From: Phreatobacter cathodiphilus
Lineage (GTDB): Bacteria; Pseudomonadota; Alphaproteobacteria; Rhizobiales; Phreatobacteraceae
Assembly (NCBI RefSeq): GCF_003008515.1
Contig: NZ_CP027668.1
Location: forward strand, 186,001 to 250,000
DNA length: 64,000 bases
Direction: 5' to 3'
Part shown: piece by piece, positions 55,474 to 62,539 of the stretch
Layout: the number at the start of each line of letters is the position of its first letter
Position numbering within the stretch: the stretch's first letter is position 1
Notes under the pieces: model-generated
Databases searched by the model: none
What the model saw: only the letters and a program-made list of their open reading frames with translations
Told to the model about the DNA's origin: nothing
Program-made: the position numbers and the translations under genes

Positions 55474-56052
55474 TCAGCGTCCCTGCGCACCGTCCGGCAA
55501 GGCCGCTTCCTGCATGCCTTCCGCGCCGCGGCTCATGGCGGCGATGCCGGTGCGCGACACCTCCACGAGGCCGACCACGCCCATCAGGCGGATGAAGCGC
55601 TCCACCTCCTCCGTCGTCCCCGTCAGTTCGAAGACGAAGGAGTTGAGGGTGGCGTCCAGCGTGTGCGCGCCGAAGGCCCCGGCGAGGCGCAGCGCCTCGA
55701 CGCGGGCATCGCCCTTGCCGCGCACCTTGACGAGGCAGAGCTCGCGCTCCAGCGCCGAGCCCTGGACGGTCAGGTCCACCACCCGGTGGACGGGCACCAG
55801 CCGGTCGAGCTGGGTCTTGATCTGCTCGATCACCTTCTCGGTGCCGGTGGTGACGATGGTGATGCGCGAGACGTGCTTCTCGTGCTCGGTCTCCGACACC
55901 GTCAGGCTCTCGATGTTGTAGCCGCGGCCGGAGAACATGCCGGCGATGCGGGCGAGGACGCCGGGCTCGTTGTCGACCAGCACGGCGAGCGTGTGGCGGC
56001 GCTCGGCGTGGATGGCGTCGGAGAGGAAATAGGCGGACTGGGACTGGGTCAT
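55474..56052 (-). CDS. ilvN: Acetolactate synthase small (regulatory) subunit
   Basis: A 192-residue regulatory subunit with an N-terminal ACT domain (HTLAVLVDNEPGVLARIAGMFSGRGYNIESLTV) and the C-terminal ALS_ss domain. It binds valine for feedback inhibition of the catalytic subunit. ATG 56052 (MTQSQSAYFL) follows an upstream stretch that looks non-coding. In most relatives it directly follows ilvB; here a toxin-antitoxin pair separates the two by 764 bp. Confidence 0.96.
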   Translation of the reverse strand: MTQSQSAYFLSDAIHAERRHTLAVLVDNEPGVLARIAGMFSGRGYNIESLTVSETEHEKHVSRITIVTTGTEKVIEQIKTQLDRLVPVHRVVDLTVQGSALERELCLVKVRGKGDARVEALRLAGAFGAHTLDATLNSFVFELTGTTEEVERFIRLMGVVGLVEVSRTGIAAMSRGAEGMQEAALPDGAQGR

Positions 56053-56074
56053 GGGGCGGGTGTTTCGCAACAGG

Positions 56075-56467
56075 CTAGGCCAGCGAGACTGGCGTTGGGG
56101 TGGCAAGACGCTGCGCTCTGCGTGCGAGCGGTACGTCGAGCGTGACGAAGCGGCGCGCCGGAGCGGCCGTGGACAGATGCAGGGCGTCGGCGAAATCGAT
56201 GCCGGCGCGCATGAGCTTCAGGGCGGAGTGGATCGCGTCGGGCGTCTGCGTCTCCACCTGTGGCAGGCCCAGAAAGGCCGTGAGGCTGTCGGCAATCGCG
56301 TCGCGGTCCAGCCCGTAGCGACCGCGCAGGACCCATTCGGCCTCCAGCAGCACCGTCGTCGGGACCAGCACCGGCCCCTGTGACAGCGCCGCCGCCGCGC
56401 GCCGGTACATGTCCTCGTCATCGCGGATGATGATGCGGACGAGGATGTTGGTGTCGATCGCGTCCAT
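56075..56467 (-). CDS. PIN-domain toxin (VapC-like)
   Basis: A 130-residue PIN nuclease predicted to cleave RNA. The acidic site residues are visible: Asp5 (IDTNILV), Glu42/44 (LLEAEWVLRG), Asp94 (DFADALHLS) and Asp111 (VTLDVP). It starts 2 bp after the antitoxin stop, the usual coupled layout of TA operons. It sits between ilvB and ilvN. Confidence 0.87.
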   Translation of the reverse strand: MDAIDTNILVRIIIRDDEDMYRRAAAALSQGPVLVPTTVLLEAEWVLRGRYGLDRDAIADSLTAFLGLPQVETQTPDAIHSALKLMRAGIDFADALHLSTAAPARRFVTLDVPLARRAQRLATPTPVSLA

Positions 56468-56469
56468 GG

Positions 56470-56751
56470 TCAGGAGCCGCTGTCGTCATATTCGTGACCC
56501 CACCGGCGACGCATCGCGGCATCCAGCGCCGGCTGCCATTCGCTCTCGGGGATCGCGGGGCCGGAATACCACCGCTTCCCCATGCCGCCGACCTGGTCGA
56601 GCGACGTCTCAGGGAAGGGGCGCGCCGCCTCCATGACGATGCGCCGGCCCTCGGTGAACACCCGGAGCTTCGCACCGGCGTCGATGCCGAGCTCGTCGCG
56701 TATGCTCTTGGGGATGATCACCTGCCCCTTGGTGGAGACGGTCGTGTCCAT
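56470..56751 (-). CDS. AbrB/MazE-type antitoxin
   Basis: A 93-residue protein with a SpoVT/AbrB swapped-hairpin DNA-binding domain at the N-terminus (TTVSTKGQVIIPKSIRDELGIDAGAKLRV) and an acidic/aromatic tail (GKRWYSGPAIPESEWQPALD) that would wrap the VapC-like toxin. ATG 56751 follows GGAGGGAG. Two direct 9-bp repeats lie just upstream and may be its operator. Confidence 0.85.
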   Translation of the reverse strand: MDTTVSTKGQVIIPKSIRDELGIDAGAKLRVFTEGRRIVMEAARPFPETSLDQVGGMGKRWYSGPAIPESEWQPALDAAMRRRWGHEYDDSGS

Positions 56752-56767
56752 GGCTCCCTCCGGAAGT

Positions 56768-56787
56768 GCGGTAAGACGGCGGTAAGA
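56768..56787 (-). promoter_or_regulatory. Direct-repeat operator upstream of the antitoxin gene
   Basis: The 9-mer GCGGTAAGA occurs at 56768-56776 and again at 56779-56787 (11-bp spacing, one helical turn) in the 65-bp gap between ilvB and the antitoxin gene. AbrB-type antitoxins often bind spaced repeats, which would let the TA pair be regulated apart from ilvB. Confidence 0.45.
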
Positions 56788-56816
56788 TAACATCCCGCCG
56801 CCGTCCCCGCCACGCC

Positions 56817-58577
56817 TCACACCAGCTGCTTGCCCTTGGCGTCGATGATGTCGCCGGTCTCGCCGGCGAAGTCGGGCAGGATCATCTCGTTGTGCGCCTT
56901 GCCCGAGGGGATCATCGGGAAGCAGTTCTCCTCCTTCGCCACCAGGCAGTCGAAGATCACCGGTCCCGGATGGTCGATCATCTCCATGATGGCGGCGTCG
57001 AGCTTGGAAGGATCGTCGCAGCGGATGCCCTTGGCGTGATAGGCCTCGGCGAGCTTCACGAAGTCCGGCAGCGCCGCCGAATAGCTCTCCGAATAGCGCC
57101 CGCCATGCAGCAGCTCCTGCCACTGGCGCACCATGCCCATGTACTCGTTGTTGAGGATGAAGATCTTGATCGGCAGCCGATACTGCGCCGCCGTCGACAT
57201 CTCCTGCATGTTCATCAGCACCGAGGCCTCGCCCGCCACGCAGACGACGAGGTCCTTCGGGTTGGCGAGCTGCACGCCCACCGCCGCCGGCAGGCCGTAG
57301 CCCATGGTGCCGAGGCCGCCGGAGGTCATCCACCGGTTCGGCTCGTCGAAATGCAGATACTGCGCCGCCCACATCTGGTGCTGGCCGACCTCTGTCGTGA
57401 TGAAGCGCTTGCGCCCCTTGGTCAGCGCCTCCAGCCGCTCGAGGGCATATTGCGGCTTGATGATGCTCTCGGAGTTCGTATAGGCGAGCGATTTGCGCGC
57501 CCGCCAGCCGTCGATCTGCAGCCACCAGGCCTTGATCGCCGGCTTGTCGACCTGTCCGGCCACGTCCTTCCACAGCCGCACCATGTCCTCGAGCACGTGG
57601 GCGCAGTCGCCGACGATGCCGATGTCCACCTTGACGTTCTTGTTGATGGACGAGGGGTCGATGTCGATGTGGATCTTCTTCGACCCCGGCGAGAAGGCGT
57701 CGAGCCGCCCGGTGATGCGGTCGTCGAAGCGCGCGCCGATGTTCACCATCAGGTCGCAGCCGTGCATGGCGAGGTTCGCCTCGTAGGTGCCGTGCATGCC
57801 GAGCATGCCCAGCCACTGCGGGTCATGCGCCGGATAGGCGCCGAGGCCCATCAGCGTCGAGGTGATCGGATAGCCGGTGGCCCGCACCAGCTCGCGCAGG
57901 AGCTGCGCCGCCTGCGGGCCGGCATTGATGACGCCGCCGCCGGTGTAGAACACCGGGCGCTTGGCCTTGGCGATCAGCTCCACCGCCGCCTTGATCTTGC
58001 CGAGGTCGCCCTTGATCTGCGGCCGGTAGGTCTTGTGCTGGTTGTCGCGCGGCTTCTCGTATTTGCCGCTCTTGAACTGGATGTCCTTGGGGATGTCGAT
58101 GACCACGGGGCCCGGCCGGCCGTTCTGCGCGACATAGAAGGCCTCGTGCAGGATGCGCGGCAGGTCCTCGATGTTCTTCACGAGATAATTGTGCTTGGTG
58201 CAGTGGCGCGTGATGCCGACCGTGTCGGCCTCCTGGAACGCGTCCGAGCCGATGAGATGGGTCGGCACCTGGCCGGTGAAGCAGACCAGCGGGATCGAAT
58301 CCATCAGTGCGTCGGTGAGGCCGGTGACGGCATTGGTCGCGCCGGGGCCGGAGGTGACGAGCACCACGCCCACCTTGCCGGAGGAGCGGGCATAGCCCTC
58401 CGCCGCATGCACCGCGCCCTGCTCGTGGCGGACGAGGATGTGCTTGACGCTGTCCTGCTGGAAGAGCGCGTCGTAGATCGGCAGCACGGCGCCGCCGGGA
58501 TAGCCGAACAGGGTGTTGACGCCCTGGTCGATCAGGGCCTGCACCACCATTTCGGCACCGGTCATCTCGCGGGACAT
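56817..58577 (-). CDS. ilvB: Acetolactate synthase large (catalytic) subunit
   Basis: A 586-residue ThDP-dependent enzyme making acetolactate or acetohydroxybutyrate. Motifs: FGYPGGAVLPIYDAL, HEQGAVHAAEGYARSSGKVGV (catalytic Glu), LVTSGPGATNAVTG, FAD region and the C-terminal ThDP-binding segment GEASVLMNMQEMSTAAQYRLPIKIFILNN; here the metal-site Gly-Asp-Gly pattern reads GEA, so Asp is replaced by Glu. Start ATG 58577 (MSREMTGAEM) follows AAGGAA. It is preceded by a leader peptide and terminator and followed by a TA module and ilvN. Confidence 0.97.
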   Translation of the reverse strand: MSREMTGAEMVVQALIDQGVNTLFGYPGGAVLPIYDALFQQDSVKHILVRHEQGAVHAAEGYARSSGKVGVVLVTSGPGATNAVTGLTDALMDSIPLVCFTGQVPTHLIGSDAFQEADTVGITRHCTKHNYLVKNIEDLPRILHEAFYVAQNGRPGPVVIDIPKDIQFKSGKYEKPRDNQHKTYRPQIKGDLGKIKAAVELIAKAKRPVFYTGGGVINAGPQAAQLLRELVRATGYPITSTLMGLGAYPAHDPQWLGMLGMHGTYEANLAMHGCDLMVNIGARFDDRITGRLDAFSPGSKKIHIDIDPSSINKNVKVDIGIVGDCAHVLEDMVRLWKDVAGQVDKPAIKAWWLQIDGWRARKSLAYTNSESIIKPQYALERLEALTKGRKRFITTEVGQHQMWAAQYLHFDEPNRWMTSGGLGTMGYGLPAAVGVQLANPKDLVVCVAGEASVLMNMQEMSTAAQYRLPIKIFILNNEYMGMVRQWQELLHGGRYSESYSAALPDFVKLAEAYHAKGIRCDDPSKLDAAIMEMIDHPGPVIFDCLVAKEENCFPMIPSGKAHNEMILPDFAGETGDIIDAKGKQLV

Positions 58578-58653
58578 GGGGTCGGTTTCCTTGTAGGTCG
58601 TCTGAAGGTCGGTTGTTGCAGCGAGGCGTTAGGGGACGGGGTCGTTCAGGGCA

Positions 58654-58680
58654 ACAAAAAAGGCCCCGTGAGGGACCTTG
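58654..58680 (-). terminator. Attenuator terminator in the ilvB leader
   Basis: Minus-strand AAGGTCCC, loop TCAC, GGGGCCTT and then TTTTTT form an 8-bp intrinsic terminator 77-103 bp upstream of ilvB and 36 bp downstream of a 15-codon leader peptide. The position is that expected for transcription attenuation. Confidence 0.72.
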
Positions 58681-58715
58681 TGTTGAGCGCCACCGTTCGG
58701 CCGCCGTGTGAGTGA

Positions 58716-58763
58716 TCACACGTCCGTCGATGGCGCCCCGGATACAATAAGGATGAAACGCAC
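58716..58763 (-). CDS. Leader peptide of the ilvB attenuator (15 residues)
   Basis: GTG 58763 starts a 15-codon reading frame MRFILIVSGAPSTDV with CGGAG nine bases upstream. Residues 4-7 are Ile-Leu-Ile-Val, the branched-chain amino acids made by the operon, so ribosome stalling when these are short would free the downstream attenuator. The stop codon lies within a GTGTGA/TCACAC stem. Too short for standard gene calling. Confidence 0.65.
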   Translation of the reverse strand: MRFILIVSGAPSTDV

Positions 58764-58882
58764 GGCGTGCGGCTCCGATTGAAAGAGGCGCGGACCATAG
58801 GGGAGGGCGGGGAGGGGTGTCAATGGGTGTGGTCGTGCTTCATGTTGATCAACTGCGGAAGAAAAGAATGAGCAAGGAGCGA

Positions 58883-60292
58883 TTAGCGTTGCGGGAGAAG
58901 CGCATCCAGAGTTTGACTCAGATTAGCGCCATACAATCGCGCGCCGTGCTCAAGCTTCCACGACGAAACGCTCTTTGAGAGTGAGTATTTTTGGCAAAGA
59001 TCGCCAACAAGATTCTCAAGCCCTTGCCTGTCGGTCGGACGCCCAGCATCAATCCAAGCTATTCCAGCGGCGCGACTGGGCAGAAGCAATTCGGCCGCGA
59101 ATGCTCTTGCTCGCTGCTCGACTGGTGCAGGCATTCGGCTGAGCAACACGTCGACCACTCCCAGCGCGTGCCCTCGGTCAATAAGGAAATGACAAAACTC
59201 ATGCGCAAGAGTTACCCTAAGCTGCCCTGAATGCTCAGCATCTTCTGAGCCAGGCACACTGTGTCGACGGCTGCCAGAGTTTAAGAGCGTGGCCGGCCCG
59301 TGCAGATTTCCCCATACCGCAATGGCGTCCAGCGTAGATGGGCCAAAAGCCTCAACGCAAACCGTAGCGCCAAGCTTTCTGACTAGTTCAAATACATCCA
59401 AGTATTCGTAAGATGACACGCCAATTTTTTGTCGCACGAAGCCTGCCAGTGCCTCGCCCTGTTCGAAGGGGCGTGCTGTTGAATAGCGGCTTTGCACGAA
59501 GATGTGCGATGCAGCAGAAAGAGCGTCGAGGCCTGCAGCATTCGTTTTCGGGAACTGAACGATACGCTCAAGAATCGCTTCGATGTCCTCGGGAAGAAGA
59601 GAATTGGCCATACGTGCGGCAATGCGAATTTCGTCATTGTCGTTGGCCGCTTCGGTTACATTCGCCGGAACTGTGAGTAAGCCGGACTCTGCAAGGTTCC
59701 TTGCCGTTTCTTCGTCCAACCCGGTCGACCACCGCAGCAGGCCAATTCCCTCCCCAGCGTCGCGTGCTTTCCATGCCGAGACCAACGTGGACCATCGGCT
59801 GTCTCCAAGTCGGTCAGCGATCCAATCGCCCGCAGCCTGCAACGCCTCCCGCGCTGCTTCATAGCTGACCTCAACGAAGTATTCGCCCGTATCGACCAGC
59901 ATTCTTTCGCCAGAACGAAAAAACCACAGCGGCGGTAGGTCAAAATACCCAGCAAAGCAGCGAGAAATGTCGTGGCATTCTTGAAACGCTTCTAATGCTA
60001 TATCCTCTTGCTCAACCTGAGGTTCTGGCTTTGAGGCCCATCGTTTCTCGGCTTCAGGCCGCAATAGGGAAGGCCGTAATGGGTTCAGCGCCAGAGGAAA
60101 CGTTTGGCGCAGCATCAAAGGCTTCCAAAATTCAGTCAAATGGGAGAGAAGATCATCAATCTGAACTTCAACGGTTGAACTATCCACCCCGCGATTCGGC
60201 CATATGGTGACATCATCCAAAGCCACTGAGAAATGGCAGGTAGATAATCTTTCGGAGCCAATTGGATTGAGCTTCAACGAGAATTTGGTCAT
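58883..60292 (-). CDS. ImmA/IrrE-type metallopeptidase-domain protein
   Basis: A 469-residue protein whose C-terminal third is an ImmA/IrrE-like zinc peptidase: LAHEFCHFLID with HExxH at 364-368 and RAFAAELLLP (Glu401) as the third ligand. The N-terminal ~250 residues are not recognised. IrrE/ImmA proteases cleave repressors in stress or mobile-element switching, but many fused forms are linked to defence or toxin systems. It overlaps the upstream gene by 4 bp (ATGA). Base composition is clearly lower in GC than neighbours, suggesting transfer. Confidence 0.75.
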   Translation of the reverse strand: MTKFSLKLNPIGSERLSTCHFSVALDDVTIWPNRGVDSSTVEVQIDDLLSHLTEFWKPLMLRQTFPLALNPLRPSLLRPEAEKRWASKPEPQVEQEDIALEAFQECHDISRCFAGYFDLPPLWFFRSGERMLVDTGEYFVEVSYEAAREALQAAGDWIADRLGDSRWSTLVSAWKARDAGEGIGLLRWSTGLDEETARNLAESGLLTVPANVTEAANDNDEIRIAARMANSLLPEDIEAILERIVQFPKTNAAGLDALSAASHIFVQSRYSTARPFEQGEALAGFVRQKIGVSSYEYLDVFELVRKLGATVCVEAFGPSTLDAIAVWGNLHGPATLLNSGSRRHSVPGSEDAEHSGQLRVTLAHEFCHFLIDRGHALGVVDVLLSRMPAPVEQRARAFAAELLLPSRAAGIAWIDAGRPTDRQGLENLVGDLCQKYSLSKSVSSWKLEHGARLYGANLSQTLDALLPQR

Positions 60293-60750
60293 CGCCCGTG
60301 CCTTACAATGTGCATTCGAACCCAGTCGTCAAACTGAGATAGACAGCCTTCGCGTTCAGCCATATTTCGTAGCTTGTCTAGCACACTTTCCCTCAGTTTC
60401 CCGCGAAACGGATAAGCATGATAAGATATGCCAAAATCAGATGTTTGCGCTTCATAGATGGCGCCTTGGCGTACTGCGTATAATTTTTTTGCTGCAGGCA
60501 CCTCTCGATCACCGTTATCTATAGGTATTGCAATCTGCAAAAGACGATCACGCTCTTCATTCGATATTGAGCGGGGGCATTTCCCCACAATCTTTTTTGG
60601 GTTGTCTTCAGGAACAAAAAACTCTGGTTCAGCGCCTTTACCTACATGCTTGAAGCGCCGCTCACCCTTGTCATATTTGCGTCCAGCCTGCGTTGGTTGG
60701 TTTTGCAAGGCGTCGCCCCTCTGCGCCCATCTATCGGGTTCAAATAGCAC
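60289..60750 (-). CDS. Unrecognised protein coupled to the ImmA/IrrE-type gene
   Basis: A 153-residue protein starting at GTG 60750. It is charged, with KCPRSISNEERDRLLQIAIP, a central LYAVRQGAIYEAQTSDFGISYHAYPFRGKL, and a C-terminal helix. I do not recognise a family. It lies directly upstream of, and overlaps, the metallopeptidase gene and shares its low GC, so the pair moved together. It could be the peptidase target or partner, by arrangement with other ImmA/IrrE pairs. Confidence 0.6.
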   Translation of the reverse strand: MLFEPDRWAQRGDALQNQPTQAGRKYDKGERRFKHVGKGAEPEFFVPEDNPKKIVGKCPRSISNEERDRLLQIAIPIDNGDREVPAAKKLYAVRQGAIYEAQTSDFGISYHAYPFRGKLRESVLDKLRNMAEREGCLSQFDDWVRMHIVRHGR

Positions 60751-60872
60751 GCAGCGTTACGCCAGCGAAGTGTAGTTGCTACCGAGACAAAAAATCCTTG
60801 AAATTGCAGTCGTTGGGACGTTTTCATGCCGTGACTTTTTGCGAGAACGCGACGGGACGTTCGGCCCAAAGG

Positions 60873-61379
60873 CTACCGCCCCTCCTCATCCCACGCCACC
60901 ACCTGCTGCGCGGCCCCGCCCCACCGCCACAGCACCAGATTCCGCATCCCCTCCGTCGCTCCGGTCGCAAAGCTCGGCACCAGCGCCCCGGCCACTCCCG
61001 CCTTAATGAGCCGCTTCGCGAGGGTCCATGAGGGCGGCACGCGGCCCTCGGCGCGGTCCAGCATCCAGGCGCAGCCGAGGGTCGTGAGGTCCGTGCCGGC
61101 GGCTTGCCGGCCCGCCTCCGTCGTGAGGTCGAGGATATCGGCACAGTCCACGTCGTAGGTCACCACCGTCAGCGGCGCGAAGCGGTGGGCGAAGCCGTGG
61201 GAGACTTCTGCGAACATGCCCTCGATGGAGAGCGCCAGGTACAGCGCCGCCATGCCCTTCGGGTTGAACCGCCCGCCATGGATCGCCGCGCCCGCCCCGG
61301 AGGTCGGCGCGAAGGCCCAGCGCGGGTCATGCGCCCGGTAGGCGAGGCCGCGATAGCGGATGAGGGGGAGGGGTGTCAC
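60873..61379 (-). CDS. RES-domain NAD+-degrading toxin
   Basis: A 168-residue RES-domain protein. The N-terminal YRGLAYRAHDPRWAFAPTSG with GGRFNPKGMAALYLALSIEGMFAEV gives the Arg and Glu of the family, and the late Ser is in VPSFA. RES toxins of the ParT/MbcT type degrade NAD+ by phosphorolysis or ADP-ribosyl transfer. Its partner is the DUF2384 antitoxin encoded 300 bp upstream, unusually far away because a palindromic repeat lies between them. Confidence 0.85.
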   Translation of the reverse strand: MTPLPLIRYRGLAYRAHDPRWAFAPTSGAGAAIHGGRFNPKGMAALYLALSIEGMFAEVSHGFAHRFAPLTVVTYDVDCADILDLTTEAGRQAAGTDLTTLGCAWMLDRAEGRVPPSWTLAKRLIKAGVAGALVPSFATGATEGMRNLVLWRWGGAAQQVVAWDEEGR

Positions 61380-61471
61380 GCTGTCACCGGGTCATGTGGG
61401 CCGCCGCCCTCTCTGCTGCGCCATGCGCGGCGTCTCGCCGCCAGATGGTCGAAGCGCGCGCTGCCCTCACC

Positions 61472-61620
61472 GCGTCATGCCCGGGCGATAGGCGGCCCTT
61501 GGCCGCCGTTCTCTGCCAAGAACGCCGAGGCGAAGCCTCGGCTGTGCCGGGCATCCACGACTTGAACACCGCAGCTCGACCAGAATTCGTGGATGCCCGG
61601 GCCAAGCCCGGGGATGACGG
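61472..61620. repeat. Nested palindromic repeat element (~150 bp, REP/BIME-like)
   Basis: Outer arms CGTCATGCCCGGGC (near 61473-61486) and GCCCGGGGATGACGG (end near 61620) and inner arms GCATCCACGA (61551-61560) and TCGTGGATGC (61588-61597) form a nested hairpin. It occupies most of the gap between antitoxin and toxin genes and resembles a mobile intergenic palindrome. Confidence 0.65.
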
Positions 61621-61678
61621 GTGGAGGTTCGCGAGGCGGCTGCGGAGAGGCCGCATCGCGCGCCCCGCCGCCCACACC

Positions 61679-62116
61679 TCAGGCGAAGCCGCCGGTGGCG
61701 ACATGGTCGAGCCAGTCGCGCAGGGCGGCCGCCTTGCCGTCCTTGACGAGGCTCTCCGCCGTCCGCCCCCCGAAGGCCGGCAGCGGCTCGGCGCGATACC
61801 AGGCGAGGGCCTGTTTCTCGCCGCCGGCCCAGTCGCTGACGCGGGCGACGATCTCGATCATTTCGGTGACGCGCCCCTGCGTCTTCGGCGCTTTCGCCCG
61901 CGCGGCGCGGTGGAAGGTCTCGGGGCTCACGCCCATCGTGTCGGCGAGCTGCGCCTTCGACAGCCCGAACCTCTCCGCCACCCGGTCGATGACGATGAGG
62001 CCGTCCGTGTCGAAATAGGTGGCAGTGCGGGCCGGGCCGCGGCGCACCGCCTCGGCCGCCGCCGCCTTGCGCGACGTGGCGGCACGGGACACCGGCTTGT
62101 CCGTCCTGGCGGTCAT
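61679..62116 (-). CDS. DUF2384 (MbcA/ParS/Xre) antitoxin
   Basis: A 145-residue antitoxin. The N-terminal helix-turn-helix (RVAERFGLSKAQLADTMGVSPETFHRAARAK) is followed by a C-terminal DUF2384 toxin-binding domain (WYRAEPLPAFGGRTAESLVKDGKAAALRDWLDHVATGGFA), as in MbcA/ParS/Xre antitoxins. I start it at ATG 62116 because a -35 TTGCCG / -10 TATATT pair (17-bp spacer) lies just upstream; an alternative in-frame start at 62272 would add a signal-peptide-like sequence, which is odd for an antitoxin. Confidence 0.82.
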   Translation of the reverse strand: MTARTDKPVSRAATSRKAAAAEAVRRGPARTATYFDTDGLIVIDRVAERFGLSKAQLADTMGVSPETFHRAARAKAPKTQGRVTEMIEIVARVSDWAGGEKQALAWYRAEPLPAFGGRTAESLVKDGKAAALRDWLDHVATGGFA

Positions 62117-62272
62117 CGTATGCCATCTCCCATGGCAGATAAGACCGGCAGAATATATGGCATTTCTACCGTCGCGGCAAGCCGCGTCCGCAGGGGACGG
62201 CATGGAGGCATGGGACGGCGGCGCGAAGGCCAGGGCGATCAGGGCCAGCAGTGCGACGATGACGGGTCTCAT
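62117..62272 (-). pseudogene. Signal-peptide-like N-terminal extension with its own ribosome site
   Basis: ATG 62272, preceded by a perfect AGGAGG (62278-62283), begins MRPVIVALLALIALAFAPPSHA, a clear Sec signal, and runs 52 codons straight into the antitoxin frame. Either it is the remnant of a separate exported protein truncated into the antitoxin, or an in-frame overlap by chance. A -35-like TTGACG is at 62322-62327 but the -10 is poor. Confidence 0.4.
62121..62180 (-). promoter_or_regulatory. Antitoxin promoter with repeated TGCCAT/ATGGCA operator motifs
   Basis: On the minus strand TTGCCG (62175-62180), 17 bp, TATATT (62152-62157) form a sigma-70-like promoter. The hexamer TGCCAT and its complement occur at 62121-62126, 62132-62137 and 62157-62162, covering the -10 and the start region, as expected for autorepression by a TA antitoxin. 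Confidence 0.5.
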
Positions 62273-62377
62273 GCGGTCCTCCTGTTGCGAGAAGAGGGAG
62301 GATGCCTGAGGCGACCGCCGGCGTCAAGTAAAAAATCCTATGATAGGACGTTAGGCGGAATTGCGGGGCCTTGCCTC

Positions 62378-62527
62378 CCCCTCACCCGCCCGCTGCCGCG
62401 GGCACCCTCTCCCACGAGGGGAGAGGGATCGCGGCGGGGCGGGGTGTGCCAGTTCGAATGCGCCGCGCGACGCAGTCTCCCTCTCCCCTCGTGGGACAGG
62501 GTGGCACCGTCAGGCGCCGGGTGAGGG
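62378..62527. repeat. Palindromic intergenic repeat (~150 bp, CCCTCACCCG...CGGGTGAGGG)
   Basis: The ends CCCTCACCCG and CGGGTGAGGG are inverted, and internal segments CCCTCTCCCACGAGGGGAG and CTCCCCTCGTGGGACAGGG repeat the symmetry. It is a typical high-GC dispersed palindrome of alphaproteobacteria, lying downstream of the amidase gene. The rest of 62273-62539 holds no gene. Confidence 0.65.
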
Positions 62528-62539
62528 CCTCCGCCACAC

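Noticed and set aside
60642-60869. Possible small gene MGRTSRRVLAKSHG... upstream of the low-GC pair
   Set aside because: Overlaps the start of the coupled 153-residue gene in another frame; no family or ribosome site supports it.
62456-62463. TTCGAAT resembling a tRNA T-loop
   Set aside because: Part of the palindromic repeat; no cloverleaf can be formed around it.
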